The notes: generated from the letters alone by a model not told the origin. Counted from the first letter of the stretch, positions 24,667 to 35,400 are shown. The stretch: 64,000 bases of DNA from Dyadobacter beijingensis DSM 21582 (GCF_000382205.1 NZ_KB907788.1:868001-932000); one strand, 5' to 3'. Numbers and translations: made by a program.

Positions 24667-24720
24667 TACCAATGGTAGCCTGCATGGATGAAGCCGCCGA
24701 AATTTTGGATGGAATTTCGG
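24667..24720. promoter_or_regulatory. inverted repeats between divergent genes
   Basis: Two symmetric elements in the 191-bp gap between the coiled-coil gene and the sugar-isomerase gene: TACCA-A-TGGTA (24667-24677) and CCGAAATT-(8)-AATTTCGG (24697-24704, 24713-24720). Either could be a protein-binding site; the second could also form an 8-bp stem in RNA. No TAnnTTTG box was identified. Confidence 0.35.
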
Positions 24721-24776
24721 GTTATCCTTGAAAGCCGGTCGTTTTTTGCGCATGTTTGCCAAAAAACTAGGTCCTT

Positions 24777-25697
24777 ATGCTCAAATTAGGTTTTAATAGT
24801 GCAATCCTGGCCGATTTCAGCTTCGAACACGTCGTTCAATTTGCTGGAAATAACGGCTTTTCATGTGTGGAAATGATGTGCTGGCCAGCCGATAACGCCG
24901 ACAGCCGCCGGTATGCGGGCGTGACCCACATCGATGTCAATAACCTGACCGACCCGAAGGTATCGGCCATCAGACATACCCTGAAAGAGGCGGGCGTTTT
25001 CATCTCCGCGCTGGGCTATTACCCCAACCCCCTCGATCCGGACCCGAACCGTTCCGAGTATTATATAGAACATATCAAACAAGTGATACGCGGCGCGGCG
25101 AAGCTGGATATTCCCGTTGTGACTACATTCATCGGCCGCGATCCGTCCAAAAGCATCAAGGATAACCTCGCCCGTTTCGCCGACGTGTGGCCGGCGATCG
25201 TGAAGGTAGCGGAGGAAAACAATGTGAAAATCGGTATCGAAAACTGCCCGATGTTCTTCACGGACGACGAATGGCCGGGCGGCAAGAACCTGGCCATTAG
25301 CCCGGCGGTATGGGACCGGATGTTCGAAATCATCCCTGATCCGCTCTTCGGCCTCAATTACGATCCGTCGCACATGATCTGGCAAATGATGGATGAAACC
25401 TTGCCGATTTATAATTATAAATCACGCTTGCACCATGTTCATTTGAAAGATGCGAAAGTTTACAAAAATAAACTTAACAATGTCGGCATTCTGGCTAACC
25501 CATTAGAGTACCATTCGCCTAAATTGCCCGGGCTGGGTGACGTCAATTGGCGCGGTTTCTTCGCCGCATTAACGGACGTGCGCTATCGCGGGCCCGTCGT
25601 GATAGAAGTGGAGGATAAGGCGTACGAGGCCAACATCACCGATGTAAAGAGCGCGATTCTTACAAGCAGAAATTACGTGAGCCAGTTCTTTGGGTAA
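24777..25697 (+). CDS. sugar phosphate isomerase/epimerase (AP endonuclease 2-type TIM barrel)
   Basis: A 306-residue xylose-isomerase-like TIM-barrel protein. Expected metal-ligand segments are visible: IGIENCPMFFTD (Glu), GLNYDPSHMIWQ (Asp, His), LHHVHLKDAKVY (His, Lys/Asp) and GPVVIEVEDK (Glu near the C-terminus). It would use a divalent metal to isomerise or epimerise a sugar or inositol derivative. The substrate is not fixed by the sequence. It stands alone, divergent from the coiled-coil cluster and convergent with a hydrolase gene. Confidence 0.87.
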   Translation: MLKLGFNSAILADFSFEHVVQFAGNNGFSCVEMMCWPADNADSRRYAGVTHIDVNNLTDPKVSAIRHTLKEAGVFISALGYYPNPLDPDPNRSEYYIEHIKQVIRGAAKLDIPVVTTFIGRDPSKSIKDNLARFADVWPAIVKVAEENNVKIGIENCPMFFTDDEWPGGKNLAISPAVWDRMFEIIPDPLFGLNYDPSHMIWQMMDETLPIYNYKSRLHHVHLKDAKVYKNKLNNVGILANPLEYHSPKLPGLGDVNWRGFFAALTDVRYRGPVVIEVEDKAYEANITDVKSAILTSRNYVSQFFG

Positions 25698-25717
25698 TTT
25701 ATATTTGTAAACAGTAT

Positions 25718-26719
25718 TTATTTTTCTAAAAACCGAAGCAAAGGTGCGATAAACCTCCCGAAGTCCTCGATGTGGGGCAGGTGGCCGATGTTGTCCAGCG
25801 CAACCAGCTCGCTGTTCGCGATCTTTGCTTTGGTTTGCTTACCGAGTTCGGGATAATTTCCGAGCGTTTTTCGCACATGCTCAGGCGCCAGGTTCTTGCC
25901 CACGGCACTGCGGTCGCGTTGGCCGATAATGAGCAGCGTAGGGGCCTTTATCTGCCCGAATTCGTAGCATACGGGTTGTGTGTAGATCATGTCGTACGTG
26001 AGCGCGCTGTTCCAGGCCACCCGCGGGTAATCCTTCCCGAGCGTCCAGCCGGCCAGCAGGTTGACCCATTTCGTATACTGATCTTTCCATTTGCCGTCGT
26101 AATAGCTGTTCAGCTGGTAGTTTTTGATGGAATTGAAATCGCTTTTCAGCTCGCTCATATACCATTTATCGACCGATTGGAAAGGCACTTTCACCTTGTA
26201 ATCTTCGAGGCCGATCGGGTTTTCGAGAATAAATTTATCCACCGTCTCCGGGTACATCAATGCGAACCGCGTGGCCACCATTCCACCCATGGAATGCCCG
26301 AGGATCGCCGTTTTGGTAACCCCCAGCTTATCCAGCACCTTTTTGGTATTCGCCGCCAGGTCGTGGAAAGAATACTGATAATGCAGGGGCTTCGTGGATT
26401 TCCCGAACCCGACCTGGTCGGGGATGATGACGCGGAAACCCTTTTCCGAAAGCGCCCTGGCCGTTTCTTCCCAGTACGCGCCGTTGAAATTTTTGCCGTG
26501 CAGCAGCACAATGTTCTTCCCGTTCGCACGCGCGGGGCGCACGTCCATGTACGCCATGCGCAGCTTCTCTCCCTGCGATTCGAATTCGAGGTAGTCCACC
26601 GGAAAAGGGTAGGTGTACGCTTCCAGGTTCATATCCAGCGGCCGCAGCGAGTCGTTTTGCGCGTGTGAGGCGGTGAGCGAAAGCAGGAGCAGGCCAATGC
26701 CCAATGTCAGTTTTTTCAT
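25718..26719 (-). CDS. exported alpha/beta hydrolase
   Basis: A 333-residue secreted or periplasmic hydrolase. The signal peptide is MKKLTLGIGLLLLSLTASHAQ; I placed the start at this ATG (26717-26719) because the longer frame adds 19 residues before it. The nucleophile elbow is LGHSMGGMVATR, the oxyanion strand is NIVLLHGKNFNGAYWEE, the acid is likely Asp in LLIIGQRDRSAVGK, and the catalytic His is in DNIGHLPHIEDFGRF. It is probably an esterase, lipase or epoxide/haloalkane-type hydrolase. It is followed on the same strand by nothing closer; a MFS gene lies 80 bases upstream and may be linked. Confidence 0.85.
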   Translation of the reverse strand: MKKLTLGIGLLLLSLTASHAQNDSLRPLDMNLEAYTYPFPVDYLEFESQGEKLRMAYMDVRPARANGKNIVLLHGKNFNGAYWEETARALSEKGFRVIIPDQVGFGKSTKPLHYQYSFHDLAANTKKVLDKLGVTKTAILGHSMGGMVATRFALMYPETVDKFILENPIGLEDYKVKVPFQSVDKWYMSELKSDFNSIKNYQLNSYYDGKWKDQYTKWVNLLAGWTLGKDYPRVAWNSALTYDMIYTQPVCYEFGQIKAPTLLIIGQRDRSAVGKNLAPEHVRKTLGNYPELGKQTKAKIANSELVALDNIGHLPHIEDFGRFIAPLLRFLEK

Positions 26720-26799
26720 CGTTTTGGAGCTAGTAAAAAGAAAAGAGGATAACGTCGCCGCTATCCTCTCTTGCATTGAAAAATATGTACCAGCAGGTC

Positions 26800-27963
26800 C
26801 TAGTCGATCAGTCGGGCCTTGGTCGACAAATAGGCCGTCAACGTCGCCAGTACGCCCACGATCGCGAACGACCAGCGGAGGTTGGCAAACTGGGCCACGA
26901 TACCGATCAACGGCGGGCCGATCAGGAAGCCGATGAAGCTGATGGAGGAAACCGCTGCCAGTGCCATTCCGGCCGACATGGTTTTGGAACGTCCCGTGGC
27001 GCTGTAAACGAGCGGAACTACCGAAGATACACCGAAGCCAACCAGCAGAAAACCAATTGTGGCAGTAATCAAATGCGGGAATGCGACCGCAATGGCAAGG
27101 CCTGTGCCCATTAATGTACCGCTTACCTGCAACATTTTACGACGTCCGAGGAGATTGGCGAGCCAGTCGCCGGCAAAGCGGCCGCCCGTCATGGTACCCA
27201 TAAAGGCCACATAACCCAGCGTAGTCATCGATGCGGGCACGTGGACCGCTTCCTGGAAGTATACACCGCTCCAATCGAACATGGCGCCTTCACAGACCAT
27301 GGCACAGAAGCCGATCAGGCCCAGGATCAGCAGGTCACGGTCGGGTTTAACGAACATCGGCTGCTCTTCACCCGCTTCTTTTTCGGTGTCGGGCATGGTG
27401 TGCTTGTAGGCCGTAAAGATGATCGCGAATGCGATCAGCGCGATCACGAGGAAGTGGATATGAGGAGGCACATGCACTGAAATGAACAGCGAGCCGATCA
27501 TCGCACTTACGAAGCCCGCAAGGCTCCACAACCCGTGGAACGACGCCATAATGGATTTTCCATACACCTGCTCAACGGCCACCGCCTGCGTATTCACGGC
27601 GATGTTGGTGAGGTTACCCCACAGCCCGAATGCGAACAACGCGATTACCAATTGCTCGGTCCGGGTCACAAACCCGATGAATGTGAGTGTGATAGCATAC
27701 AAAATAGCGCCTATCAGCACCATTTTCTTGCTGCCGTAATGCGTGACCATCCATCCGGAGATCGGGAGGCTGGCCATCAGGCCGAGCGGCAGTGCGAGCA
27801 GCACGGTGCCAAGACCACCCTCGGTGAGGTGCAGCATGTTTTTAATATCCGGGATACGGCTCGCCCACGCGGCGAAGCTGAGGCCCTGCACGAAGAAGAA
27901 GGCCGCAACGGCCCATCTTAAATATCGTCTGGAATCGGAAGGGGCGAAAATTGAATAATTCAT
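26800..27963 (-). CDS. MFS transporter (fucose-permease-like)
   Basis: A 387-residue membrane transporter with about twelve hydrophobic helices. It starts with RRYLRWAVAAFFFVQGLSFA, then RIPDIKNMLHLTEGGLGTVL and a mid-protein loop (about 190-210) before DLLILGLIGFCAMVCEGAMF. This overall layout is the YbjJ/FucP-like MFS subgroup, often uncharacterised or sugar/drug transporters. The AT-rich upstream region carries a perfect 14-bp palindrome. Substrate unknown. Confidence 0.85.
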   Translation of the reverse strand: MNYSIFAPSDSRRYLRWAVAAFFFVQGLSFAAWASRIPDIKNMLHLTEGGLGTVLLALPLGLMASLPISGWMVTHYGSKKMVLIGAILYAITLTFIGFVTRTEQLVIALFAFGLWGNLTNIAVNTQAVAVEQVYGKSIMASFHGLWSLAGFVSAMIGSLFISVHVPPHIHFLVIALIAFAIIFTAYKHTMPDTEKEAGEEQPMFVKPDRDLLILGLIGFCAMVCEGAMFDWSGVYFQEAVHVPASMTTLGYVAFMGTMTGGRFAGDWLANLLGRRKMLQVSGTLMGTGLAIAVAFPHLITATIGFLLVGFGVSSVVPLVYSATGRSKTMSAGMALAAVSSISFIGFLIGPPLIGIVAQFANLRWSFAIVGVLATLTAYLSTKARLID

Positions 27964-28091
27964 GTGTGTCTGGTATTTCTTTTATATAATTTTTTTAATT
28001 TTTTCGAATAGATGGTAAGAGGAGTGAAAATTGCATTATGTGCAGTTTTAAACTTCTTGCACTGCAAAATTAACGCTTTGGAAGAGCATTT

Positions 28092-28105
28092 AATTCATAT
28101 GAATT
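28092..28105. promoter_or_regulatory. 14-bp palindrome in the MFS / beta-lactamase-family gap
   Basis: AATTCATATGAATT is a perfect palindrome in the AT-rich 308-bp interval 27964-28271 between divergent genes. CAAAATTA at 28065-28072 reads TAATTTTG on the minus strand, a possible -7 box for the MFS gene. The rest of the interval is AT-rich sequence with no coding frame that I can support. Confidence 0.4.
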
Positions 28106-28271
28106 GTATTTTTTAAATTAAATTAAAAAGTATGTGTTGTACAAAACTAAGAAACGTTGCATTTTAATGATTTAATGGACGAATGGATGGCGGTAATTGG
28201 TGAAAAAGTAGGCAAAACGGTTACTGTTCTTTAAATTCACCGGATACCTTAACCAACCCGATCACAGCCTG

Positions 28272-29777
28272 ATGCGCGTCGCTTTTACCTCACTCCTTTG
28301 TTTACTGACATTACTTTCACGGGCACAAAATGCCCCACAGCAACGCCTGGACAAGATCCGGGCTACTTTGCCCGTCATTGAAAAGCTCTATCGCGACTAT
28401 GCGGAGAAGAACCATTTCCCTGGTCTGGCATTCGGGTTGGTAGTAGATGGGAAGCTGTTGCTTTCGGGCGGGCAGGGCTTCACTGAAATCGCTACTTCCA
28501 CCAAAGCGACGCCGAAATCGCTGTTCCGCATTGCGTCCATGTCGAAGAGCGTGACGGCGATGGGTATCCTCGCCCTTCGAAAGGAAGGCAGGCTGAAACT
28601 CGACGACCCGGCTTACCTGTACATTCCCGAACTGAAAAACATGCCTTCGCTCACCAAAGATGCCCCGGCAATCACGGTGCGGCATTTGCTCACGCATATG
28701 GCCGGGTTTCCGGAGGATAATCCCTGGGGCGACCGCCAGCTCGATACGAAGGACGAGGACCTGATCGCATTGATTTCCAAGGGTATTTCCTTTTCCAATG
28801 TGCCCGGTGTGACCTACGAATACAGTAACCTTGGCTTTGCGATCCTCGGCAGGATCATAACGAATGTGTCGGGAAAACCGTACCAGCAGTACATTAATGA
28901 GGTTATTTTCAAACCGTTAGGCATGACCAGCACCATCTGGGAATATACCGAGGCGCCCAAAAACCTGCTCGCGCACGGATACCGCTACGAGGATGATATC
29001 TGGAAAGAAGAAGCGCTCGAACATGATGGTACTTACGGCGCGATGGGCGGCCTGATCACGTCCATCGACGATTTCAGCAAATATGTGGCATTCCATTTGT
29101 CGGCCTGGCCGCCTTCGTCGGGCGCTGACACAGGCCCGGTTACGCGCAGCGATGTGCGTGAAATGCAGATGCCCTGGAATTTTAATAACCTGAATACCTC
29201 ATTTACCTACCCTGGCGGGCGTGTTTGCCCGATGGTATCGGCCTACGGCTATGGGCTTCGGTGGAGCAGGGATTGCGAGGCTCGAACGGGTATCGGGCAT
29301 ACCGGCGGTTTGCCGGGATTCGGCAGCCAGTGGCAAATCCTGCCGGAATACGGCATCGGCATCATCGCGCACGCTAACCGCACGTACGCGGGCATGGCGA
29401 CGATCAACACGGCGGTGCTCGATACGGTGATCGCCCTGGCGGAGCTGAAACCGTTGCCTGTTACCGTTTCTAATGTGCTCAAACAGCGGAAAGATCAGCT
29501 CGTGAAGCTGCTGCCAACCTGGCAACATGCGGAGCAGAGCGGCATTTTCGCCGAGAATTTCTTCCCCGACCGCTCCGTATCGCATCGGAAGAAGGAACTG
29601 GATGTGCTGCTCGCAAAGGCCGGCAGCATGACCGGCGCTACCGAAATGGTGGCCGAGAACCAACTCCGGGGTACATTTAACCTGCAATGCCAGTCGGGGA
29701 GTATCCGCGTCTATTTTACCTTGTCGCCCGAAAACCCCGCATTGATCCAGCAGCTTGATTTTTCGCTGAACAAATAG
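28272..29777 (+). CDS. serine hydrolase of the class C beta-lactamase family
   Basis: A 501-residue exported protein (signal peptide MRVAFTSLLCLLTLLSRAQ). The serine-hydrolase motifs are complete: SMSK with the nucleophile Ser (FRIASMSKSVTAMG, about residues 90-103), YSN (YEYSNLGFAILG) and HTGG (GIGHTGGLPGFGS) in place of KTG. HTGG is typical of esterase/D-aminopeptidase-like members rather than true beta-lactamases. The C-terminal 100 residues are an extra beta-rich domain. It probably hydrolyses peptides, esters or amides in the periplasm. Nothing points to drug resistance. Confidence 0.88.
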   Translation: MRVAFTSLLCLLTLLSRAQNAPQQRLDKIRATLPVIEKLYRDYAEKNHFPGLAFGLVVDGKLLLSGGQGFTEIATSTKATPKSLFRIASMSKSVTAMGILALRKEGRLKLDDPAYLYIPELKNMPSLTKDAPAITVRHLLTHMAGFPEDNPWGDRQLDTKDEDLIALISKGISFSNVPGVTYEYSNLGFAILGRIITNVSGKPYQQYINEVIFKPLGMTSTIWEYTEAPKNLLAHGYRYEDDIWKEEALEHDGTYGAMGGLITSIDDFSKYVAFHLSAWPPSSGADTGPVTRSDVREMQMPWNFNNLNTSFTYPGGRVCPMVSAYGYGLRWSRDCEARTGIGHTGGLPGFGSQWQILPEYGIGIIAHANRTYAGMATINTAVLDTVIALAELKPLPVTVSNVLKQRKDQLVKLLPTWQHAEQSGIFAENFFPDRSVSHRKKELDVLLAKAGSMTGATEMVAENQLRGTFNLQCQSGSIRVYFTLSPENPALIQQLDFSLNK

Positions 29778-29852
29778 TTTTTGGGGAAAAAATAATGACG
29801 GCATAGGGGGATCGTCGGGGCCGGTTGTCTCGGTAGAAACATCAGGACAATT

Positions 29853-30494
29853 ATGAAAAAGACAATTCTATCCTTCGCTATTTTCATCGTTCTCGGCACT
29901 TTGACCAGCGTTTTTGCGCAGGAAAACGAGACTATTTTCCAAAATCGGGGCATTTGGCGGTCGGGCGGGTACGCCGGGATCTCCAATAAGTTTACGAAAA
30001 TTGACGGGCGCTTTGCCAATATGCCGGAGATTTACGGCGGCTGGTTTATCAATCAACGCCTGCTGATCGGGATTGAAGGCGCCGCGACGACCAACTTCAT
30101 CCGCGTGCCGGAACTGGAACAAAATTTCCGCGCACGCAAGATGACCTACATGTACGGCCAGTTCGGTTTAATGACCGAGTACGTGATCGCCTCGACCCGA
30201 AAGGTGCATCTCACCGCCAACCTCATGACCGGCAGCGGGTTTACATTGCAATACGACCGCCGGGACTTCGACGATTGGGAATGGGATGAATGGGACGATG
30301 ACCACGACGAAAATGCCAGGTGTTTCTTCGTGATGGAGCCCGGCGTGCAGGTGGAGTTCAATCTCCTGAAATGGATGCGGTTCAGCCCGGGGATCTCTTA
30401 CCGAAAAGCATTTAATGCGAAAGGCAATGGCCTTAGCGACAGCGACATCAGTAATATTTCATACAACGTGACCCTAAAATTCGGTCGGTTTTAA
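29853..30494 (+). CDS. outer-membrane beta-barrel protein
   Basis: A 213-residue exported protein. The signal peptide is MKKTILSFAIFIVLGTLTSV with cleavage near VFAQ. The mature part has alternating strands ending with an aromatic residue (FINQRLLIGIEGAATTNF, VTLKFGRF at the C-terminus). The final Phe is the typical outer-membrane barrel insertion signal. An acidic loop (DDWEWDEWDDDHDE, about 145-158) may bind cations. Function unknown; the closest class is the small OmpA/porin-like barrels common in this phylum. Confidence 0.75.
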   Translation: MKKTILSFAIFIVLGTLTSVFAQENETIFQNRGIWRSGGYAGISNKFTKIDGRFANMPEIYGGWFINQRLLIGIEGAATTNFIRVPELEQNFRARKMTYMYGQFGLMTEYVIASTRKVHLTANLMTGSGFTLQYDRRDFDDWEWDEWDDDHDENARCFFVMEPGVQVEFNLLKWMRFSPGISYRKAFNAKGNGLSDSDISNISYNVTLKFGRF

Positions 30495-30504
30495 AAGGCA
30501 GCGA

Positions 30505-30551
30505 GGGATTAGCAGCCGTACGCTAACCGGTGTGGCGATTAATCCCCCTTT
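30505..30551 (+). terminator. candidate terminator after the beta-barrel gene
   Basis: GGGATTA (30505-30511) pairs with TAATCCC (30540-30546), followed by CCTTTTT. The loop is long (28 bases), so this is a weaker candidate than the others. It lies directly after the gene ending at 30494. Confidence 0.45.
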
Positions 30552-30687
30552 TTCCTGAACGGTCGTCATGCTAGCCGCGTTGATTTAAGTTAACAGCCTG
30601 ATAATCTTCGTTCAAGGGCAATAGGAACGGAAATAATGGAGTTATAGATGAATTGCACACTAATGGGACACTTAAAACAACAGGAAG

Positions 30688-31308
30688 ATGCGCGTTACGG
30701 GTATTGTAGTGGTCGGGTTATTCATGCTCGTTTTTTCGGTTGCCAAAGGCCAGAATGTCTACGATGTGATCGTAGCCGGCCGCACGATCGGCTCCCTGAA
30801 AGTATTCGATGAGAAAGGTGCGGACGGAGATACCGAAACGCACCGGATCGAGTCGGATTTCAAGGTAATGTTCTACAAAGGGTCCTATTCGACCCAAACC
30901 AATTATGTGCAGGGCAAGCTCGTTTCCGCCACCTGCGCACACCATGTCAATGGTGATTTGAAGGAAAAAACGCTGACAAAAAGCAGTACAAAGACATTGT
31001 ATGAAGTGCTTTTTTCCGGCGAAGATGGAGAGGATAAGCCGAGTACCGTAGTGAACAAGCCTATCAGCAGCACCATTACCAGCCTTTATTATAAGGAACC
31101 TATCAATATCACGGAAGTGTATTCCGAACGCTACGGCAAGATGTGCCATATCCGCAAGCTGTCCGAGGGCAAATACGGCGTGACGTTGCCGGACGGTAAA
31201 GAAGGGGTATATTCCTACAAAAACGGTCTTTGCCGTGAGGTAAAGACCGATCTTGCTGGTTTCAAGCTGAGAATTGTATTGAGTGAAGGCAAAAATGCCT
31301 TGCGCTGA
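30688..31308 (+). CDS. exported protein, DUF6134-like
   Basis: A 206-residue exported protein. Signal peptide MRVTGIVVVGLFMLVFSVAKG, mature start near QNVYDVIVAGRTIGSLKV. The repeated strand pattern (YDVIVAGRTIGSLKVFDEKG, ESDFKVMFYKGSYSTQTNYV, SSTITSLYYKEPINITEVYS) matches the lipocalin-like DUF6134 family as I recall it. These proteins are widespread in Bacteroidota and have no assigned activity. The gene ends four bases before the convergent RND adaptor gene. Family assignment is by memory of the pattern and is tentative. Confidence 0.6.
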   Translation: MRVTGIVVVGLFMLVFSVAKGQNVYDVIVAGRTIGSLKVFDEKGADGDTETHRIESDFKVMFYKGSYSTQTNYVQGKLVSATCAHHVNGDLKEKTLTKSSTKTLYEVLFSGEDGEDKPSTVVNKPISSTITSLYYKEPINITEVYSERYGKMCHIRKLSEGKYGVTLPDGKEGVYSYKNGLCREVKTDLAGFKLRIVLSEGKNALR

Positions 31309-31311
31309 CGC

Positions 31312-32448
31312 CTAAATTTCGGCCTGCTTCACGTTTTTCAGATCCGCATTGTCGCGGATTTCTTCATTGGCGACTTTCACGAGCACGTCGCCTTCTTTCA
31401 CATCCCCGAAAATTTCAGTCTTGTCGGTACTGCTGCTGCCTGTTTTGACGGGCACCCAAACGGCCTTGTTATCCACGACCTTGATCACGAACGTTCCCTG
31501 GGTAGAATTGAGCACGGCCGACCGCGGTACGGCAAATGTGCCTGCATCACCCGACAATGGGATCGAAACTTCGGCGATCATACCAGGCAAAAGTTTTCTA
31601 TCGGTGTTAACCACATCCATTTCCGTGCGTTGCGAGCGCAGGCGGGCGTCTAATGCACCCGCAAGACGGCTCACTTTGGCCGGGAAGCTCTGGTTCGGCA
31701 GCGACTTCACTTTGAATGTAACCTGGCTCTGGTTTTTGAGGTAGCTGGTATATTGCTCCGGCACACTCACGACGAGACGCAGCTTCCGCTGCTCCACGAG
31801 CGTGAAAAGCGGGAATTCGGAGCCTTTGCCCGACGGTCCCACGTAGGCGCCCGTACTTACATTACGCGCGGAGATAATACCGCTGAATGGTGCCCGGATT
31901 TCGAGGTAATTACGATTATCGGTGATTTCACGGCTGGTGGAGCGGGCGGCGTCTAGCTGGGCGAGATCGGAGCGCTGCTTGGCCAATGCTACGTCCAGGT
32001 CGTTCTGCGAGACGGTACCGGGCGTTTTGCTGGTTTCGAGCAAACGTTCGTAATTGGCTTTACTCGCCGCGTAAATGGCTTCAAAGGATTTCAACCGCGA
32101 TTCGCTTGCTACCAGCTGGGAGGTCAGCTCCGGTGCTTCCATTGTAGCCAACAGTTGGCCTTCGCGCACTTCGCTGCCGACGTCTACATGCAGCTTTTTA
32201 ACAAAACTGCTCACTTTGGCATAAATGTCCACCTGCTGGAAGGCGATGAGCTCGCCCGGAATCTGAATGTTGGACGCCAGCTGTTCCTTTTTCAGGGGAA
32301 AAGCGTCCACCACCGCAGCATTGGCAGTAGCTTCGGCTGCTGCTTTTTTCTTTTCTTCTTCTTCGGCATGCGAGGAGCCGCAGCCTTGCAGGACCGTCGC
32401 AGCGCCTGCAACGAGCACGGTCATGGCGATGTGATGAATATGTCTCAT
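31312..32448 (-). CDS. RND efflux periplasmic adaptor (membrane fusion protein)
   Basis: A 378-residue lipoprotein of the HlyD/AcrA family. The lipobox LQGC ends at Cys23. The hairpin and lipoyl regions are seen in IYAKVSSFVKKLHVDVGSEV and REGQLLATMEAP, the coiled-coil hairpin covers about 105-165, and FSGIISARNVSTGAYVGPSG begins the barrel. It links the inner-membrane pump at 32473 to the outer-membrane channel at 35783. It is the last gene of the efflux operon, 24 bases after the pump. Confidence 0.93.
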   Translation of the reverse strand: MRHIHHIAMTVLVAGAATVLQGCGSSHAEEEEKKKAAAEATANAAVVDAFPLKKEQLASNIQIPGELIAFQQVDIYAKVSSFVKKLHVDVGSEVREGQLLATMEAPELTSQLVASESRLKSFEAIYAASKANYERLLETSKTPGTVSQNDLDVALAKQRSDLAQLDAARSTSREITDNRNYLEIRAPFSGIISARNVSTGAYVGPSGKGSEFPLFTLVEQRKLRLVVSVPEQYTSYLKNQSQVTFKVKSLPNQSFPAKVSRLAGALDARLRSQRTEMDVVNTDRKLLPGMIAEVSIPLSGDAGTFAVPRSAVLNSTQGTFVIKVVDNKAVWVPVKTGSSSTDKTEIFGDVKEGDVLVKVANEEIRDNADLKNVKQAEI

Positions 32449-32472
32449 GGTCGGATAGGTTCGAAGTTTAAA

Positions 32473-35400
32473 TTAACGGGTCATCGGAACATAGTACTTG
32501 CTTTCTTCATCCTCGGGGTCGAGCGAAACGCTTTGCGTCGTGGCTTTTTCCTGTCCCCACGCGAACACGAGCGGGAGGATGAACAATGCCGCGAAGGTGG
32601 AGGCGATCAGCCCGCCGATTACCGCACGGCCCAATGGCGACGACTGGTCGCCTGCTTCGCCGAGCCCGCTGGCCATCGGGATCATACCAACTACCATCGC
32701 CACGGCGGTCATCACGATAGGGCGGAGCCGCAGCCCGGCCGATTCCTTGGCCGCTTCGATCGCATTACCGCTGTGCTTGCGGAGCTGTTCCGCATTGGTT
32801 ATCAAAAGTACCGCATTTGAAATAGATACCCCCACCGACATGATAATGCCCATGTACGATTGAAGGTTCAATGTGGAGCCCGTCACCATCAGCAATGCGA
32901 GAGAGCCGAGGATTACCGCCGGAACCGTAGCCAGTACGATGGCCGATACTTTAAACGACTGGAAGTTCGCGGCCAGCATGAGGAAGATTACGACGATGGC
33001 CACCACCAGCCCGTTTTGCAGGCTGTCGAGCGTGTCGGTCAATGTCTGGCTCAAACCGACCAATTCCACCGTCAGGCCGCGCGGTAGCTCGCCCAGGGAT
33101 GCCAATGCTTCCCGCACGTCGGCCTGCGCTACGCCCAGGTCTTTGTTGTTGAGGTTGGCCGTGACCGACAGTACAGGCATGGCGCCGAGGTTGTCGTTTT
33201 CACCATAAGTGGTATCCGGGGTAATGGTCGCGATGTCGCCGAGCACAGGCCGGTTGGCATTCCTGAGCAATGGGATTTCCCCGATTTCCTGAATGCTGCT
33301 CATTTTGCTTTCCGGCACCTGTACCTGCACCGAGTAGCTGAAACCGCCTTTTTCGTCCACCCAGATGTTCTTATCGGTGTAGCGCGACGATGAGGTCGAG
33401 GCAATGAGGGATTTGGAAACATCGTTCATATCCACACCCAGCTGCGCGGCGCGCATCCGGTCTACCTCGATCTTGATCGCCGGGTATTTGTTGGATTGCC
33501 CCAACTGAATATCACGCAAATAGCTGATCTCCTTCAATTTAGCCATTACCTTCTGTGCATATTGCTCGTTCAGCGTCTTATCGCGGCCCGACATCCGTAC
33601 TTCGATCGGCGTAGGGGACCCCTGGCTCAGGATCTTGTCGGTCAGTTCAATGGGTTCGAAAGACATTGCGAGGTCGGGAATCGCTTTTTTCACCTCCCTG
33701 CGGATCTTTTCTTTCAATTCATCCAGATTGGTATGAAACTCTTCATGCAAGCCTACCTGTAAAACCGCTTCCTGCGGACCGGCCATGAAGAGGTAGATCG
33801 GGTTTACGGAAAACAATGCGGGGTGCTGGCCTACATAGGCCGAGGTGACCGATACGTTTTCAGGACCGACGATTTTTTCGATGATATCGATCGTTTTCAG
33901 CGTTTTCTCTTCCGTGCGTTCCATACGTGTACCTTCGGGGGCACGCAGGCGCACCTGGAACTGGCTGCCGTTTACTTTGGGCAAAACATCCTTGCCAATA
34001 TTGGAAAGCAGCAATGCGGCCAATGCCGTGGTAATGATCAGGTAAGCCGCCACAATGGGTTTGCGGAACGGCATCACGCGGTTAATGAAGCGCATAAACC
34101 GTCCGCGGATGCGTTCGAATGTGCTGATCTTGCCATTCTGGTCGGCGTCGGCGCGGTGCAGCATTGCCTCTTTCTGTGCGTCGGGATCTTTGCTCAGGCC
34201 CGATGCGGCGAACTCTTCGGCATCGGTCATTTTCGAGCCGTCGGGTTTGTGATGATGCTTCACTTTCATGATCCAGTTGGCCATCACCGGCACGAACGTC
34301 TGCGCGAGGAAGTACGAAACGATCATGCTGAAACCGATCGCCAATGCCAGCGGGAGGAACAGCGATCCCGGAATGCCGCCCATCGTGAATGCAGGGGCAA
34401 ATACGGCCAGGATACAGAACAGGATCAGCAGCTTGGGAAATGCAATTTCCTTACAGGCATCCCAAATGGCCAGTGCCTTCGGTTTACCCATGTCAAAATG
34501 CTGGTGAATGTTCTCGATCGTCACCGTACTTTCATCCACCAGAATACCGATGGCGAGTGCTAACCCACTCAACGTCATGATATTGATCGTCTGCCCAAAC
34601 AGGTTCAGGAACAATACGCCGGAGATAATGGATGTAGGGATGGTCAGGATCACGATCAATGCGCCCCGGGCGTCGCCCAGGAACAGGAGTACCATCAGGC
34701 CGGTCAATATCGCGCCGATGGCGCCTTCTGTGAGCAAACTCATCACCGAGTTCATGACGTAAGTCGACTGGTCGAACTCGTAGCTGATCTTCACATCTTC
34801 CGGCAATGTGCTTTGAATGCGTGGAATGGCCTTTTTTAGATTTTGCACCACTTCCCAGGTAGAGGCATCGGCGCTTTTGGCAATACTCAGGTACACCGAG
34901 CGCTTGCCATTCACCAGCCCGTAGCCCGAAGCGACATCTGCGCCATCTTCTACGGTAGCCACATCGCGCAGGTACAGGTTCTGCACGCCACCTTTAAAAA
35001 GTGGAATATCTTCAAACTCCTTGACGGTATGAATGGTCGTGTTGGTAGGGGTAATGTAGTTTTTATCACCAATGCGCACGTTACCCGAAGGGGCGGTCTG
35101 GTTGTTGACGCGCAATGCCTCTACAAGCTGATCGGGCGTCAGGTTGTGTGCGCGGAGCAGTTCCGGGTCGGCCTTGATGACCACCGTACGGATGTTACCG
35201 CCGAATGGGGGCGCGGAGACAAGGCCTGGAATGGAGGTAAATGTCGAGCGCACGTACACGTTCGCGAGGTCGAGGAGCTCGTTGTTGCTGCGTTTTTCGC
35301 TGCTGAGCACGAGCTGGCCTACGGGCAACGTCGACGCGTCGAAACGGATAATGAACGGCGGGTTGGAACCCGGCGGGAAAATGGCCTGGGCGCGGTTGGT

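Noticed and set aside
28272..29777. Antibiotic-resistance beta-lactamase
   Set aside because: HTGG replaces KTG and there is an extra C-terminal domain; the wider serine hydrolase family is the safer call.
32155..32820. 221-residue open frame on the plus strand
   Set aside because: Antisense shadow of the RND adaptor and pump genes, with no recognisable domain.
33823..34563. 246-residue open frame on the plus strand
   Set aside because: Antisense shadow of the RND pump gene, with His/Arg/Gln-rich composition typical of reverse-strand frames.
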